Source: Candidatus Dadabacteria bacterium (GTDB lineage: Bacteria > Desulfobacterota_D > UBA1144 > Nemesobacterales > JADFKM01). From it: a stretch of DNA of 64,000 nucleotides. Position 1 is the first letter of the stretch; the number at the start of each line of letters is the position of its first letter. A model generated the notes under the pieces. It made no database searches and was not told the DNA's origin. It saw only the letters and a list, made by a program, of their open reading frames with translations. The position numbers and the translations under genes are program-made. The stretch lies in assembly GCA_022564935.1 (NCBI GenBank), contig JADFKM010000001.1, positions 1-64,000 of the forward strand. Reading direction: 5' to 3'. Positions 35,855 to 44,958 of the stretch are shown here, one piece after another.

Positions 35855-35927
35855 TCGGTATTTTAAGCCCCCTTAGAGATGCTCGCAGCTCGTTACCAAG
35901 GGGAGAAAGAGGCGCTGTGTGGTGCGC

Positions 35928-36680
35928 TCAGTTAAGCTCGATGCGCTCTTTTATCTTGCCCAATATATGTGGGAGCACCTGAGAGGGCTTGCCGTATATG
36001 ACGGCGTGGGCGTAGTCGTCGGCCAGGCTCTCCCGCTCGCTTATTATCACGATCTTCGCGCCCTGCTCGTGGGCGACGGCCGGAAGCGATGCGCCAGGCT
36101 GCACGTCTAGGGACGCCCCCGCTATGAGGAACAGCTCGCATCCGTGGAGCTGCATCCACGCCTCCCGTATCTCCCAGTGAGGCGGGGGCTGGCCGGGGAA
36201 AGAGATTCCGGGCTTGAGCAGGTCTTTGCCGCACGCCTCACATGCGGGAACCTCGGCTCCCTTCTCAAGCACAGACATTATATCATCGGTGCGTGCGTCC
36301 TTGCCGCAGCTCGTACAGATGATCCACTGTATGGAGCTGTGAAGCTCTATTACATCGAGGGTTCCCGCGCGCTGGTGGAGGCCGTCGGTGGCCTGTGTGA
36401 AGAGCGAGTGGACGTAACCCATCATCCCGAGCTCTGCCAGGGCCTCGTGTGCCGGGTTGGGTGCGGCATTTGCCAGCAGGTGATACGCCGACCTGAGGCT
36501 CTTCCAGTATTTAGCCCTGACCTCTCTACTCGAGCGAAAATTGCTTATCGGGGGGTTGAACTCCGGGTCTGAGAAGTCCGGCAGCCCCGATTCCGCGGAT
36601 ATCTCGGGGCCCGTGAGCACCAGAGTTTTTTTCGAGCTGAGAATCCATTCTATAGAGGATTCTAATGCGTCCCTTTCCAT
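35928..36680 (-). CDS. Sir2-family protein with altered catalytic signatures
   Basis: This 250-residue protein has the sirtuin layout. The N-terminal signature reads TGPEISAESGLPDFSD where the family has GAGISxxSGIPDFR. TQATDGLHQRAG replaces TQNIDGLHxRAG. The catalytic His is kept in VIELHSSIQW, and four Cys in CTSCGKD and CEACGKD would bind zinc. LKPGISFPGQ replaces RPGVVxFGE. Loss of the Asn of QNID and of GAG hits NAD-binding positions, so deacetylase activity is doubtful. A TATAAT lies 10 bases before the ATG. It may be an NAD sensor or degenerate enzyme. Confidence 0.82.
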   Translation of the reverse strand: MERDALESSIEWILSSKKTLVLTGPEISAESGLPDFSDPEFNPPISNFRSSREVRAKYWKSLRSAYHLLANAAPNPAHEALAELGMMGYVHSLFTQATDGLHQRAGTLDVIELHSSIQWIICTSCGKDARTDDIMSVLEKGAEVPACEACGKDLLKPGISFPGQPPPHWEIREAWMQLHGCELFLIAGASLDVQPGASLPAVAHEQGAKIVIISERESLADDYAHAVIYGKPSQVLPHILGKIKERIELN

Positions 36681-36848
36681 GCTATAATCTATTATACTAT
36701 GATACCCCTTGGGGCACTACACTCCATTTCCATACCAGTTCTGAAGAGCCTGCCCACAGAATGCGTCGACAAGAAGCGATTTACAAACGGATAAAAGGCG
36801 TTTTGAGTTAATTCCGGGGCGATTAGACCACAGTTTACGGATAAAGGC

Positions 36849-37184
36849 ATGAAGCCCAAGGAGATTACGGAGTTTAGCCAGAGCGCGCTCCTCATTACGT
36901 GGGAAGACGGCCACGAGAGCGTATACGCCTACGAGGAGTTGAGGGAAGTGTGCCCGTGCGCAGCCTGCAACACCGATGGAAAGCGGGAGGAGAAGCCCAA
37001 ATCGGGATTCAGGCGCATTCCGCTCAGGGTTTCAAGGGCGAATGTGACCTCAAAGAGAATTGAGGATGTTGGGAGCTACGCCATCAGGTTTTATTGGAGC
37101 GACGGGCACGACACGGGCATCTACACATTCGATTTTCTGCGCAGCATGTGCTCCTGCAACGATTGTATGCCCGAGGCCGGGTGA
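36849..37184 (+). CDS. DUF971 (GBBH-like N-terminal domain) protein
   Basis: A 111-residue single-domain protein. WEDGHESVYAYEELREVCPCAAC and DGHDTGIYTFDFLRSM repeat the DUF971 pattern. Two CxCxxC clusters (CPCAAC, CSCNDC) are richer in Cys than usual and could hold Zn or Fe. The domain is found alone in bacteria near Fe-S and Mrp-type genes; its function is unsettled. It is divergent from the sirtuin gene across 168 bases. Confidence 0.85.
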   Translation: MKPKEITEFSQSALLITWEDGHESVYAYEELREVCPCAACNTDGKREEKPKSGFRRIPLRVSRANVTSKRIEDVGSYAIRFYWSDGHDTGIYTFDFLRSMCSCNDCMPEAG

Positions 37185-37305
37185 GGCGCTTTGACCGCCG
37201 AAGCGCACCGTACAACCATAAATCAGGCGTTTCAGCCGTGAGTGATGTTGCAGGCAACCCGCTTGAAAGTGATTTTTGCAGCCACACATAGAGGAGGTGA
37301 GCCTT

Positions 37306-38262
37306 ATGGACGCGCTGCATGAAGCCGCCCTCATCGCCGTAAGGGATTGTATGGGGGTAAAGCCGGGCGAGAAGGCGCTTGTGATTACCGACGGGCCCAC
37401 GAGGAAGATCGGGTACGCGCTGTTTGAGGTGGCTAAGAAGCTGGGGGCTGAGGCGTTTTTCATCGAGATTATAACCCGCTCCTCCAACGGGCAGGAGCCC
37501 CCGGCGCCGGTGGCCGAGCTGATGAAGCTCGTGGACGTAATATTGATACCGACGCTTATGTCGATGAGCCACACAGACTCGAGGCGCGAGGCATCGAAAA
37601 ATGGCGTGAGGATAGCCACCCTTCCGGGCATCACCGAGGATCTCATGGTGCGGACCCTGGGGGCGGACTACTTCGAGATCGGAAAGTTGAGCGACGCCGT
37701 GGCGAAGCTACTCACCGAAGGCTTCGAGGTCAGGGTCACCTCCGCTAACGGAACTGACGTGACCATGGATATAACCGGAAGGGACGGCGCGGCGGATACG
37801 GGGCTTAACCACACCCCGGGGAGCTTCAGCAACCTCCCCGCGGGTGAGGCATATCTCGCCCCGATGGAAGGACGCTCGGAGGGCGTTGTGGTGATCGACG
37901 GCTCAATGGCTGGGATCGGGCTGCTTGGGGAAGAGCGGATCCGCATCGAAATTACCGGCGGCTACGCTACCGCCATAACGGGGGGCGAGGCGGCGGAGAA
38001 GCTTCTGTCTCTTATGGAGCCGCACGGCGCTCCGGCCTTTAACGTCGCAGAGCTCGGCATAGGCACTAACGACAGGGCGCGCATAATGGGGAACGTGCTC
38101 GAGGACGAAAAGGCCATCGGCACCGCTCATATTGCTTTCGGGGACAACAAGAGCATGGGTGGTACGGTGCGCGTCGCCAGCCACCTTGACGGCGTGATAC
38201 TCAGCCCCTCGGTACTTATCGACGGCAAGCCGGTGCTTGAGGACGGGGAGCTTGTGCTTTAG
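37306..38262 (+). CDS. M29-type aminopeptidase
   Basis: The 318-residue protein resembles thermophilic metallo-aminopeptidases (AmpS/aminopeptidase T). It has GEKALVITDGPTRKIGYAL, NLPAGEAYLAPMEG, FNVAELGIGTNDRARI and TAHIAFGDNKSMGG. Glu, His and Asp in the last three would bind the metal pair. The start at 37306 follows a strong GAGGAGGTGA; an upstream ATG-like start would place this site inside the gene. It stands alone. It likely trims peptides in the cytoplasm. Confidence 0.85.
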   Translation: MDALHEAALIAVRDCMGVKPGEKALVITDGPTRKIGYALFEVAKKLGAEAFFIEIITRSSNGQEPPAPVAELMKLVDVILIPTLMSMSHTDSRREASKNGVRIATLPGITEDLMVRTLGADYFEIGKLSDAVAKLLTEGFEVRVTSANGTDVTMDITGRDGAADTGLNHTPGSFSNLPAGEAYLAPMEGRSEGVVVIDGSMAGIGLLGEERIRIEITGGYATAITGGEAAEKLLSLMEPHGAPAFNVAELGIGTNDRARIMGNVLEDEKAIGTAHIAFGDNKSMGGTVRVASHLDGVILSPSVLIDGKPVLEDGELVL

Positions 38263-38357
38263 CCGCTGCTAATCCCGCTTACGACACCCCCTCACCCCTC
38301 TATCCCGCGGGTAACTCCTTTTTTTTGGGGGGCATTCTGTGGTAAATTTAAGATACT

Positions 38358-40607
38358 ATGCATCATGAAACCACGAAAATCGTGTTCCTCGGCTCCCCGG
38401 GGATTGTCGAGGTAGTGGTGCTTGTACTTTTGTTCGCCGTAGTTCTACTGAGCTCGGTCTACACGGCTAGGCGCCTCGGCTCGCTGAAGCAGAAAGCGAC
38501 GCTGAGCATACTACGCGCCCTCAGTTTTATCCTCATGGCCCTCATACTGTTAAACCCCGCGAAGAGTGTGGAGCAATACAGGGAGGATAAGCCGCGGCTT
38601 GCCGTATTGATAGACTCCTCATACAGCATGAACCTGCCCTCAGGGGATAGCGTGGGCACGCCCAGGATAGAGGCGTTAAGGGATTTTATAGAACGCAGCG
38701 CCCCTTTTTGGAGTGGGATCGAGAGGGATTTCATCACCAGCTACTACACCTTCGACTCCGGACTCCGGGACGCCTCAAGCGGTTCGGTAGGTGACCTGCT
38801 GCCTGTGGGCAAGCACTCGGCCATCCTAGGCGCCCTGAAAGAGGTCGCCGGTGCGGAGCGGTCCCTGGGGATTGATAGAGTCCTGCTTATCTCTGACGGG
38901 GCGCAGCGCGGTGTCACGCCCGAGGCGCTTGATGATGCCGTCATAGACCTGCCTTTTCCCGTTTACACCCTCGCTGTCGCCAAAGGCGACATAAAGGACA
39001 TACGCATAGAAAAGGTGCGGGCGAGCGGCATATCGTTCCTGAAGCGCCCGTTCAAAGTGGAGGTGGAGATAGGGGCAGACGGAATAACGGATGTCGAGGT
39101 ACCGGTTACGATCAAAGAGGGCTCGAGGGTGGTTCTTACAAAACAGGCTCTAAAAATACCCGGATCCGGAAGGGCGGGGGTCGAGTTCCAGATTAAGCCC
39201 ACCGCTGCGGGTAGGAAGGTCTACACCGTGTCTATTCCTGCGGTCTCGGGCGACCAAGTGCCTGAGAACAACGAGAGGTCGTTTGTGGTGGATGTGATAA
39301 TCGACCGGATCAGGGTGCTTCATATCTCGGGCAGCCCGTCCTGGGACTCGAAGTTTTTGAGGAAGTCCCTGAAGAGAAACCCCAATGTCGACCTTGTGGC
39401 CTTTTTTATCTTACGTGACCCTTCCGACCTGGTGTTCGCTTCACAGAACGAGCTCAGCCTCATTCCATTTCCCGTGAACGACCTCTTCGGCCCTAACCTG
39501 GAGAATTTTGACGTCTTGATATTTCAAAATTTCAAGACCACCGCATACGGGGTGTCGTTCTACCATCTGAACAACATAAGAAAATATGTCCTTAACAAGG
39601 GGGGCGCGTTCTTGATGATTGGAGGGGTGAAGAGCTTCGACGGCGGTCTTTTCGGCTCGACCCCGCTCAGAGATGTCCTGCCCGTCCGGCTCAGGTCGTC
39701 TCGAACGGAGGCGCCCGGGGCGGTTAACAAGCAGTTGACAAAAGCCAAACTCACGCGGCTCGGCGAAAAGCACGCCGTAATGAGTATCGTGCCCAAACGG
39801 AAAAACAATAAGCAAAACTGGAACTCCCTTCCAGCCCTGGACGGTTATAATATTGTAGGTGGGGTAAAACCGGGCGCCCAGCTGCTCCTAAGGGCGCCGG
39901 GGGACGCGCCGCTTTTTGTGCTGGACGAGGCGGGCTCCGGCAAGGTGGCCTCGTTCCTATCGGACTCCTCCTGGAGGTGGGCCTTTTTGTCCGCCCAGGG
40001 AGGGGAGAAGATCTCTTACTACGACAGGTTTTGGGGCAGGCTCCTTCGCTGGCTGGTGGACGACCCGGAGCTCAAAGATGTGAGAGTGTCGTCTGATAAA
40101 GCGGTTTACAACCCGGGGGACACGGCGAATATAGACGTGTGGACGCTGGGTGAGGAGAAAGAGACGGGGGAGCTAAGTACGACCGTCACGCTGCCCGGAG
40201 GCGAAGAGGTGGAGCTCTCGCTTAAGCGAAGCGGGGAGGGTATGAAAGGGGTGCTCTTAATGAATCGAAGGGGTGTGTACAGAGCTTCGGTGAAGGGGGA
40301 GACGGGCGCAGGACATGGCGTCGTTGGAACGGTCGATGAGACCTATTTTGTTATGGAGGCTCCACTGGGCGAGGTATTTCGCAAGACCGCTGACACCGAG
40401 CTTCTGAAACAGATTGCAAAGAAAACCGGCGGTAGTTTCAGCACCGTTTGGGACAAGGCGGGCGGTCTTGGTCTGTCTTATTCTCCAAAGCTGACCATTA
40501 CGGGTTATAAGACGCAGAGCGTCTGGGACACCCCGCTAGTGTTCGCCCTGCTGGTGGGCGTTTTCGCCGGGGAGCTCATTTTGAGGAGGAGGTGGGGGCT
40601 GAGGTAG
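38358..40607 (+). CDS. Membrane protein with von Willebrand A and glutaminase-like domains
   Basis: The 749-residue protein has two N-terminal helices (about 13-33, 48-64) and a VWA domain (about 75-210). Its MIDAS is seen as DSSYSM and SDGAQRG. Beta-rich stretches and a class I glutaminase-like fold follow (about 310-560; RVLHISGSPSWDSKFL, GGAFLMIGGVKSFDGG). A final helix VFALLVGVFAGELIL precedes an RRR tail. The glutaminase Cys is missing. Such proteins usually sit beside MoxR/BatA genes; here it is alone. A structural or assembly role at the membrane is likely. Confidence 0.8.
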   Translation: MHHETTKIVFLGSPGIVEVVVLVLLFAVVLLSSVYTARRLGSLKQKATLSILRALSFILMALILLNPAKSVEQYREDKPRLAVLIDSSYSMNLPSGDSVGTPRIEALRDFIERSAPFWSGIERDFITSYYTFDSGLRDASSGSVGDLLPVGKHSAILGALKEVAGAERSLGIDRVLLISDGAQRGVTPEALDDAVIDLPFPVYTLAVAKGDIKDIRIEKVRASGISFLKRPFKVEVEIGADGITDVEVPVTIKEGSRVVLTKQALKIPGSGRAGVEFQIKPTAAGRKVYTVSIPAVSGDQVPENNERSFVVDVIIDRIRVLHISGSPSWDSKFLRKSLKRNPNVDLVAFFILRDPSDLVFASQNELSLIPFPVNDLFGPNLENFDVLIFQNFKTTAYGVSFYHLNNIRKYVLNKGGAFLMIGGVKSFDGGLFGSTPLRDVLPVRLRSSRTEAPGAVNKQLTKAKLTRLGEKHAVMSIVPKRKNNKQNWNSLPALDGYNIVGGVKPGAQLLLRAPGDAPLFVLDEAGSGKVASFLSDSSWRWAFLSAQGGEKISYYDRFWGRLLRWLVDDPELKDVRVSSDKAVYNPGDTANIDVWTLGEEKETGELSTTVTLPGGEEVELSLKRSGEGMKGVLLMNRRGVYRASVKGETGAGHGVVGTVDETYFVMEAPLGEVFRKTADTELLKQIAKKTGGSFSTVWDKAGGLGLSYSPKLTITGYKTQSVWDTPLVFALLVGVFAGELILRRRWGLR

Positions 40608-40661
40608 ACCGCCGCTCCCGGCTGCGGAGGTATATTTAGCACGATTTGTGGAGGTTAACGC

Positions 40662-41429
40662 TTGATTCTTGCCCTTGATATAGGGAACACCAACATAGCT
40701 TTCGGGCTGTGCAGGGACGGCGAGATACTGAGCCAATGGCGTATAGGCACGGACAAGACCCGTACCTCCGACGAGTACGGCATACTTTTGCGGAGCCTTA
40801 TCGAGACAAGGGACATAGGCGCCGACACCGTTACCGGAGCCATCATCTCCTGTGTCGTACCACCGCTCCTTGGGCCTCTCACCGACACCGTCAGGGACCA
40901 TTTCAATGTCAGTCCCATAATCGTAGGCCCCGGCGTGAAGACGGGGATGCCCATTCTGTACAGCAACCCCAAAGAGGTTGGGGCCGACAGGATCGTGAAC
41001 GGCGTTGCTGCATACAACAAGTACAAAAAGGCCGTCGTCGTGGTGGATTTTGGCACCGCCACAACCTTCGACTGCATATCTCAGAGCGGAGAGTACATCG
41101 GCGGGGTAATCGCCCCGGGGCTCCAGATTTCCTCGGAGGCCCTGTTTAACGCCGCTTCGAAGCTGCCAAAGGTGGAAATCGTAAGGCCGAGGACTGTTGT
41201 AGGGAAAACGACTGTGGAGAGCATGCAGTCGGGGCTTGTGTACGGTTACGCTGGTCTGGTGGACGGCATCGTCGAACGGATACGCAGGGAGATGGACGTA
41301 AAGGTAAGGGTGGTGGCCACAGGCGGCCTTTCTGCGCTCATCGCAAAGGAGAGCAAGACCATCGAAGAGGTGGACGACTTACTTACGCTTAAGGGGTTGA
41401 TGCTGATCTATGAGTGGAACCGGCCCTGA
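40662..41429 (+). CDS. coaX: Type III pantothenate kinase
   Basis: The first step of CoA synthesis. LALDIGNTNIAFGL (phosphate-1 motif), PKEVGADRIVNGVAA, VDFGTATTFD (phosphate-2) and VATGGLSALI (adenosine motif) are all present; length 255. The start is TTG at 40662 after GTGGAGG. The last 20 bases overlap the next gene. Confidence 0.95.
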   Translation: MILALDIGNTNIAFGLCRDGEILSQWRIGTDKTRTSDEYGILLRSLIETRDIGADTVTGAIISCVVPPLLGPLTDTVRDHFNVSPIIVGPGVKTGMPILYSNPKEVGADRIVNGVAAYNKYKKAVVVVDFGTATTFDCISQSGEYIGGVIAPGLQISSEALFNAASKLPKVEIVRPRTVVGKTTVESMQSGLVYGYAGLVDGIVERIRREMDVKVRVVATGGLSALIAKESKTIEEVDDLLTLKGLMLIYEWNRP

Positions 41430-41817
41430 GCTCCTTTTGTTGAAGCACGAGACCGATAACCCCCACTACGACCTGCTGCTGAGCGCCGGGGGGGTATCGG
41501 GCCGCTGGATCCTTAGGGGCTTGCCCAATGAGGACGGGGGTGCCGGAAGGGGTAGCAGAGGGGGCAAGGAGAGGCTCGCCCTCGAGGACGATTCGGGGGC
41601 GGCGGCCGCACCGAGCGGAGAAGTGGAGGATTTGTGGGGAAAAGGGCCAGTTGAAATAGTCGAAAGCTGTATGATGGAGATAGTTCACAGGGGGAAAAGG
41701 AAGATCGTTTTTCGTGTCGAGGGACGGGCGCTTAAGGGGGAGTACTGCCTTCTCCTTCGCAAATGGGGCCTCCACACGAAGCGCAGGCTGTGGGTGTTCT
41801 TCAAGCTCGGGGATTAG
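41410..41817 (+). CDS. Solitary LigD 3'-phosphoesterase-like domain protein
   Basis: The 135-residue protein matches the phosphoesterase domain of the end-joining ligase LigD. It has LLLKHETDNPHYDLLL (usual KHxARRLHYDFRLE), SGRWILRGLP, LWGKGPVEIVE and IVFRVEGRALKGEYCLLL. The two His and the Asp of the metal site are kept, but Arg after HYD is Leu, and the DHP histidine is replaced. Activity on DNA 3' ends is therefore uncertain. No ligase or Ku gene is near. It overlaps coaX by 20 bases. Confidence 0.7.
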   Translation: MSGTGPELLLLKHETDNPHYDLLLSAGGVSGRWILRGLPNEDGGAGRGSRGGKERLALEDDSGAAAAPSGEVEDLWGKGPVEIVESCMMEIVHRGKRKIVFRVEGRALKGEYCLLLRKWGLHTKRRLWVFFKLGD

Positions 41818-41992
41818 GCTGGGGAGTGAGGGGGGCGCGCTAGTTTATATAGCTGGGTGTTTGATCAATAAGATTTGCGCCTATACCCTACCCGCTCGTT
41901 CTTTCACGCTTCCAATCTCAGAGTAACATGTGCAGGAATCCCTGGTTGCGCAAAAACCTCACATTCAGTACAATGGGAGCCGGAGGTGTGGC

Positions 41993-42580
41993 ATGAGAAA
42001 GTTCATGGGGATGTTGCTTTTGTGCGGCTTCATTGCGTTCGGCGCCATTGGCGGATGTCTGGACAGCATCGATGAATTTGACCTGTTCGTGTCGTGTCAG
42101 AGTCCGCCGCTCAACTCCGATTTCAGCGACAGGGTCGTGATATTTATCGACCCCTTCACCTTGAGGACGGCAGGGGTTACCTCCTTCGGAGATGTCGTTC
42201 AGATCTTTTTCGCCGACGACCCCAATTCGCAGTTCGACGTGAGCCTGGGGGCCGAGCCGTTATCGGGCACACTGTGCGAGATTGCCGCGGGGGCCTTCGA
42301 TACGGACATGGACGGCGATTTCCTCGACGAGGTGATACTCGACGCCACGGGAGATTGCGGACTTACGGGGGGGCGCACATCTTTCTTTATTGAAAACCTG
42401 GAGCTTGCGGGGTTTCCTGAAAGCAGTTTCGACGGCGACTGCTCCGATATAATTTTTCTGGCATCGGCCGCGGGCTCCGGCGAGAATATGTCCGCATTTG
42501 CACGACTTGAGCTAATCAGAAGTGTTACGCTGGATGCGCAGAGGAAATTCAGGGGTAGCGTAGTAGCCGGGGTTGATTAA
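41993..42580 (+). CDS. Lipoprotein of unknown function
   Basis: A 195-residue protein with lipobox AIGGC after a hydrophobic leader (MLLLCGFIAFG). The mature part is acidic, with Asp-rich segments (DTDMDGDFLDEVILDATGD) that may bind calcium, and paired Cys. The start at 41993 follows GGAGGTG; longer readings upstream lack a signal. No family is recognised. Confidence 0.7.
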   Translation: MRKFMGMLLLCGFIAFGAIGGCLDSIDEFDLFVSCQSPPLNSDFSDRVVIFIDPFTLRTAGVTSFGDVVQIFFADDPNSQFDVSLGAEPLSGTLCEIAAGAFDTDMDGDFLDEVILDATGDCGLTGGRTSFFIENLELAGFPESSFDGDCSDIIFLASAAGSGENMSAFARLELIRSVTLDAQRKFRGSVVAGVD

Positions 42581-42737
42581 ACATTTCCCGCAAGGTCACG
42601 AGCAGTCGTGTGAGGCGCTCGGACACTTTAAGGAGGCGGTGAGCTTTCTCCTAAGAACAAAGCCCTTACATTCCAGATCGGTTGTTGTAGGATTTTAAAG
42701 GATGGGGGGCAATGAACCCGTTGGGGAGGTATGGGAA

Positions 42738-43157
42738 ATGGGGATATTTACGGGTTTTTGGGAGAAGCAGAAAAACCCGTGGAGCTGGCTTCACAGGTCT
42801 TTATGGGCGGTGGTGTTTTACGTGGCAGTCTGGCAGCACGACCCTGTTTTTATAGTCGTGTCGCTGATAGGCACCACCATTACGGTGCTGTTCTTCCCTG
42901 AGCACAAGAGCCCACCGGCTTATGCGGTGAGGCTTGTCTCCGCGGCCCAAAGGTTGATGAGCGCGCCCTGGGAAACCGCCAAATATGCGTACATGGGTTT
43001 CATGTCTGCGCTGTTCATCGCTGTTTTGTGGGCGCTTTGGACGCATAGGCCGTGGCTCTCGGTAGGGCTTATAGCGCTTGGTGTTGTGGTAAAGCTCTCG
43101 GTGCTCTACGCGCTTTCACGAGGGGAGTCTGAGACGCAGATTTCCGGGCAGCCTTAG
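42738..43157 (+). CDS. Small four-helix membrane protein
   Basis: A 139-residue protein with about four hydrophobic helices (LWAVVFYVAVW, DPVFIVVSLIGTTITVLFF, YMGFMSALFIAVLWALW, LSVGLIALGVVVKLSVLYAL). The start at 42738 (MGIFTGFWEKQ) follows GGGGAGG. No conserved motif is known to me. It sits alone between the lipoprotein and the lipA region. Confidence 0.65.
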   Translation: MGIFTGFWEKQKNPWSWLHRSLWAVVFYVAVWQHDPVFIVVSLIGTTITVLFFPEHKSPPAYAVRLVSAAQRLMSAPWETAKYAYMGFMSALFIAVLWALWTHRPWLSVGLIALGVVVKLSVLYALSRGESETQISGQP

Positions 43158-43256
43158 GGCTCTAAGCAAAGTGTCTCACTCACCTACCCCCCGATTGCCG
43201 ACATAGAGCGGGAAGGCCTCCTAAAACCCGGGCTGTTTATCATGTGACCCGCCCAC

Positions 43257-43352
43257 TTAGCGCCCGCCGCGCGTGTTGCACCTGTCGGTGATAGAGACCC
43301 TGAGCTTCTTTACCGTCCTGCCGAACCTGTCTATGAGCCTGCAGATGATAAA
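43257..43352 (-). pseudogene. moaA: Remnant of moaA N-terminus
   Basis: The minus strand encodes LIDRFGRTVKKLRVSITDRC and NTRGGR before TAA. This is the MoaA N-terminal strand up to the first Cys of the radical-SAM CxxxCxxC, where the sequence is lost. A TAG lies upstream, so no start is available. It points to a lost molybdenum cofactor gene. Confidence 0.65.
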
Positions 43353-43439
43353 GAGTCGCTATTCCTTAAGATACCCAAGTTGATGCGGCGCGCAAATACG
43401 CTTTACAACCCAATCAAGAGTATCTACCATAATAGAGTG

Positions 43440-44357
43440 ATGACTAGCACTTCCCGAAAGCCGCGCTGGATTAAGGGGCGCGTGCCCGCCGGGCCGACGT
43501 ACAACAGGCTCAGGCGCCTCATGCGCGAGGGGGGGCTTCACACCGTGTGCGAGGAGGCTCAATGCCCCAACCTGGGGGAGTGCTGGGCCGCGGGAACGCT
43601 CACCATAATGATACTTGGGGATACCTGCACGCGGAGCTGCGGCTTCTGCGCCGTGAAGACCGGAAGCGGAGGGGAGATAGATTGGGACGAGCCGCGCAGG
43701 GTTGCCGATGCCGTAGCGGAGCTAAAAGCCCAAGACCCGCGTCTCTGCTATGTGGTAATTACCTCGGTCAACCGTGACGACAGGAATATGGAGAGCGCGC
43801 AGGTGTTCGCCGAGACCATAGCGAGAGTGAGGGATGGCGTGTCCGGCGTTAAGGTCGAGGTGCTCATACCCGATTTTAAAGGGGAAGAAGAGGCGCTCGG
43901 CGTTGTACTCCGCGCAAGGCCGGACGTGCTAAACCACAACATCGAGACGGTGCCCAGGCTGTACGGGCTGAAGCAGATGACGGAAGCGGGCAGGATTCGT
44001 GCCGTGAGACCGCAGGCAAACTACGGGTGGTCGCTCACGGCGCTGAGGCGCTCGAAGGAGTACGGCCTGCCGGGGATGCTCACCAAGTCGGGCCTCATGG
44101 TCGGCCTTGGCGAGGAGCTCGATGAGGTGCTCGAAACGCTCACGCACCTTCATGCCGCGGGGTGCGACATAGTCACCGTCGGTCAGTACCTGCGCCCGAC
44201 TGTAGCGCACCTCCCCGTTACTAGGTACTACCACCCCCTTGAGTTCGACGCAATCAAGAGCTACGGTGAGGGCGTAATCGGTATCCCGCACGTGGAAGCC
44301 GGCCCGATGGTGCGGAGCTCCTACCACGCCGAGCGGCAGGTCGAAAGGCTGGGATAG
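43440..44357 (+). CDS. lipA: Lipoyl synthase
   Basis: It inserts two sulfurs into protein-bound octanoate by radical SAM chemistry. The auxiliary cluster Cys are in CEEAQCPNLGECW, the SAM cluster in CTRSCGFC, and the conserved serine ligand in the C-terminal RSSYHAE. DINH is replaced by LNHNIETVPRLY as usual. The start MTSTSRKPRW at 43440 is preferred over 43380; a TACCAT -10 box lies only 9 bases before it. It is followed by a deazaflavin-type gene after 35 bases. Confidence 0.96.
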   Translation: MTSTSRKPRWIKGRVPAGPTYNRLRRLMREGGLHTVCEEAQCPNLGECWAAGTLTIMILGDTCTRSCGFCAVKTGSGGEIDWDEPRRVADAVAELKAQDPRLCYVVITSVNRDDRNMESAQVFAETIARVRDGVSGVKVEVLIPDFKGEEEALGVVLRARPDVLNHNIETVPRLYGLKQMTEAGRIRAVRPQANYGWSLTALRRSKEYGLPGMLTKSGLMVGLGEELDEVLETLTHLHAAGCDIVTVGQYLRPTVAHLPVTRYYHPLEFDAIKSYGEGVIGIPHVEAGPMVRSSYHAERQVERLG

Positions 44358-44392
44358 CGGTAAATCGTCGTAAAAACGAGGGGGGCGGTGCA

Positions 44393-44869
44393 ATGGTGAA
44401 ATCCTTCATGCGCGTTGTTTACGACATAGCCTCATCCCGGCCGGTGACCTGGCTCTATCTCAACGTTTTTCCCCATATAGACCGCCCGCTTCTGCGCGCC
44501 ACCGGGGGGCGTCTCAGCGTCTCGGTAGGCTATCCCATACTGCTGCTTGAGACGCGGGGTGCGAAGACGAGCCGCGTGCGCACCACCCCCCTTTTCTATG
44601 TGGCCGACGGGGACGATGTAGTGATCATTGCCTCAAACGGAGGCGGCCCAAGTCACCCGGCGTGGTACCGCAACCTGCTCGCGCACCCCCGGGCGACGCT
44701 CACTCTTCGGGGCGGGACGGCGAAGTACACGGCGCGGGAGGCCGAGGGGGAGGAGCGCGGGGCGTTGTGGAGAAAGGCCGTGAGCGCTTATCCGGGGTAT
44801 GCGAAGTACAGGGTGCGCGCCGGAAGCCGCGCCATACCCGTTATGGTACTGAGTCCTGTGGATTCGTAG
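44393..44869 (+). CDS. Deazaflavin (F420)-dependent nitroreductase-family protein
   Basis: A 158-residue split-barrel protein of the DUF385/Ddn group: GYPILLLETRGAKTSRVRTTPL, VIIASNGGGPSHPAWYRNL and HPRATLTLRGG are diagnostic. Such proteins use F420 or related cofactors to reduce quinones or other hydrophobic substrates. The presence of F420 in this organism is not shown by the window. It may be co-transcribed with lipA. Confidence 0.88.
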   Translation: MVKSFMRVVYDIASSRPVTWLYLNVFPHIDRPLLRATGGRLSVSVGYPILLLETRGAKTSRVRTTPLFYVADGDDVVIIASNGGGPSHPAWYRNLLAHPRATLTLRGGTAKYTAREAEGEERGALWRKAVSAYPGYAKYRVRAGSRAIPVMVLSPVDS

Positions 44870-44958
44870 CGGATATGCATAGCCAAATGCACCCATAGGT
44901 TTTTGGGTAGTCCTGGGTAGTCCATGGGGTTTGAGCCACTCCCGGATTAACACGAGGG

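Noticed and set aside
43380-43439. Upstream ATG as the start of lipA
   Set aside because: The extra 20 residues are unlike LipA N-termini, and a promoter-like pair lies within them.
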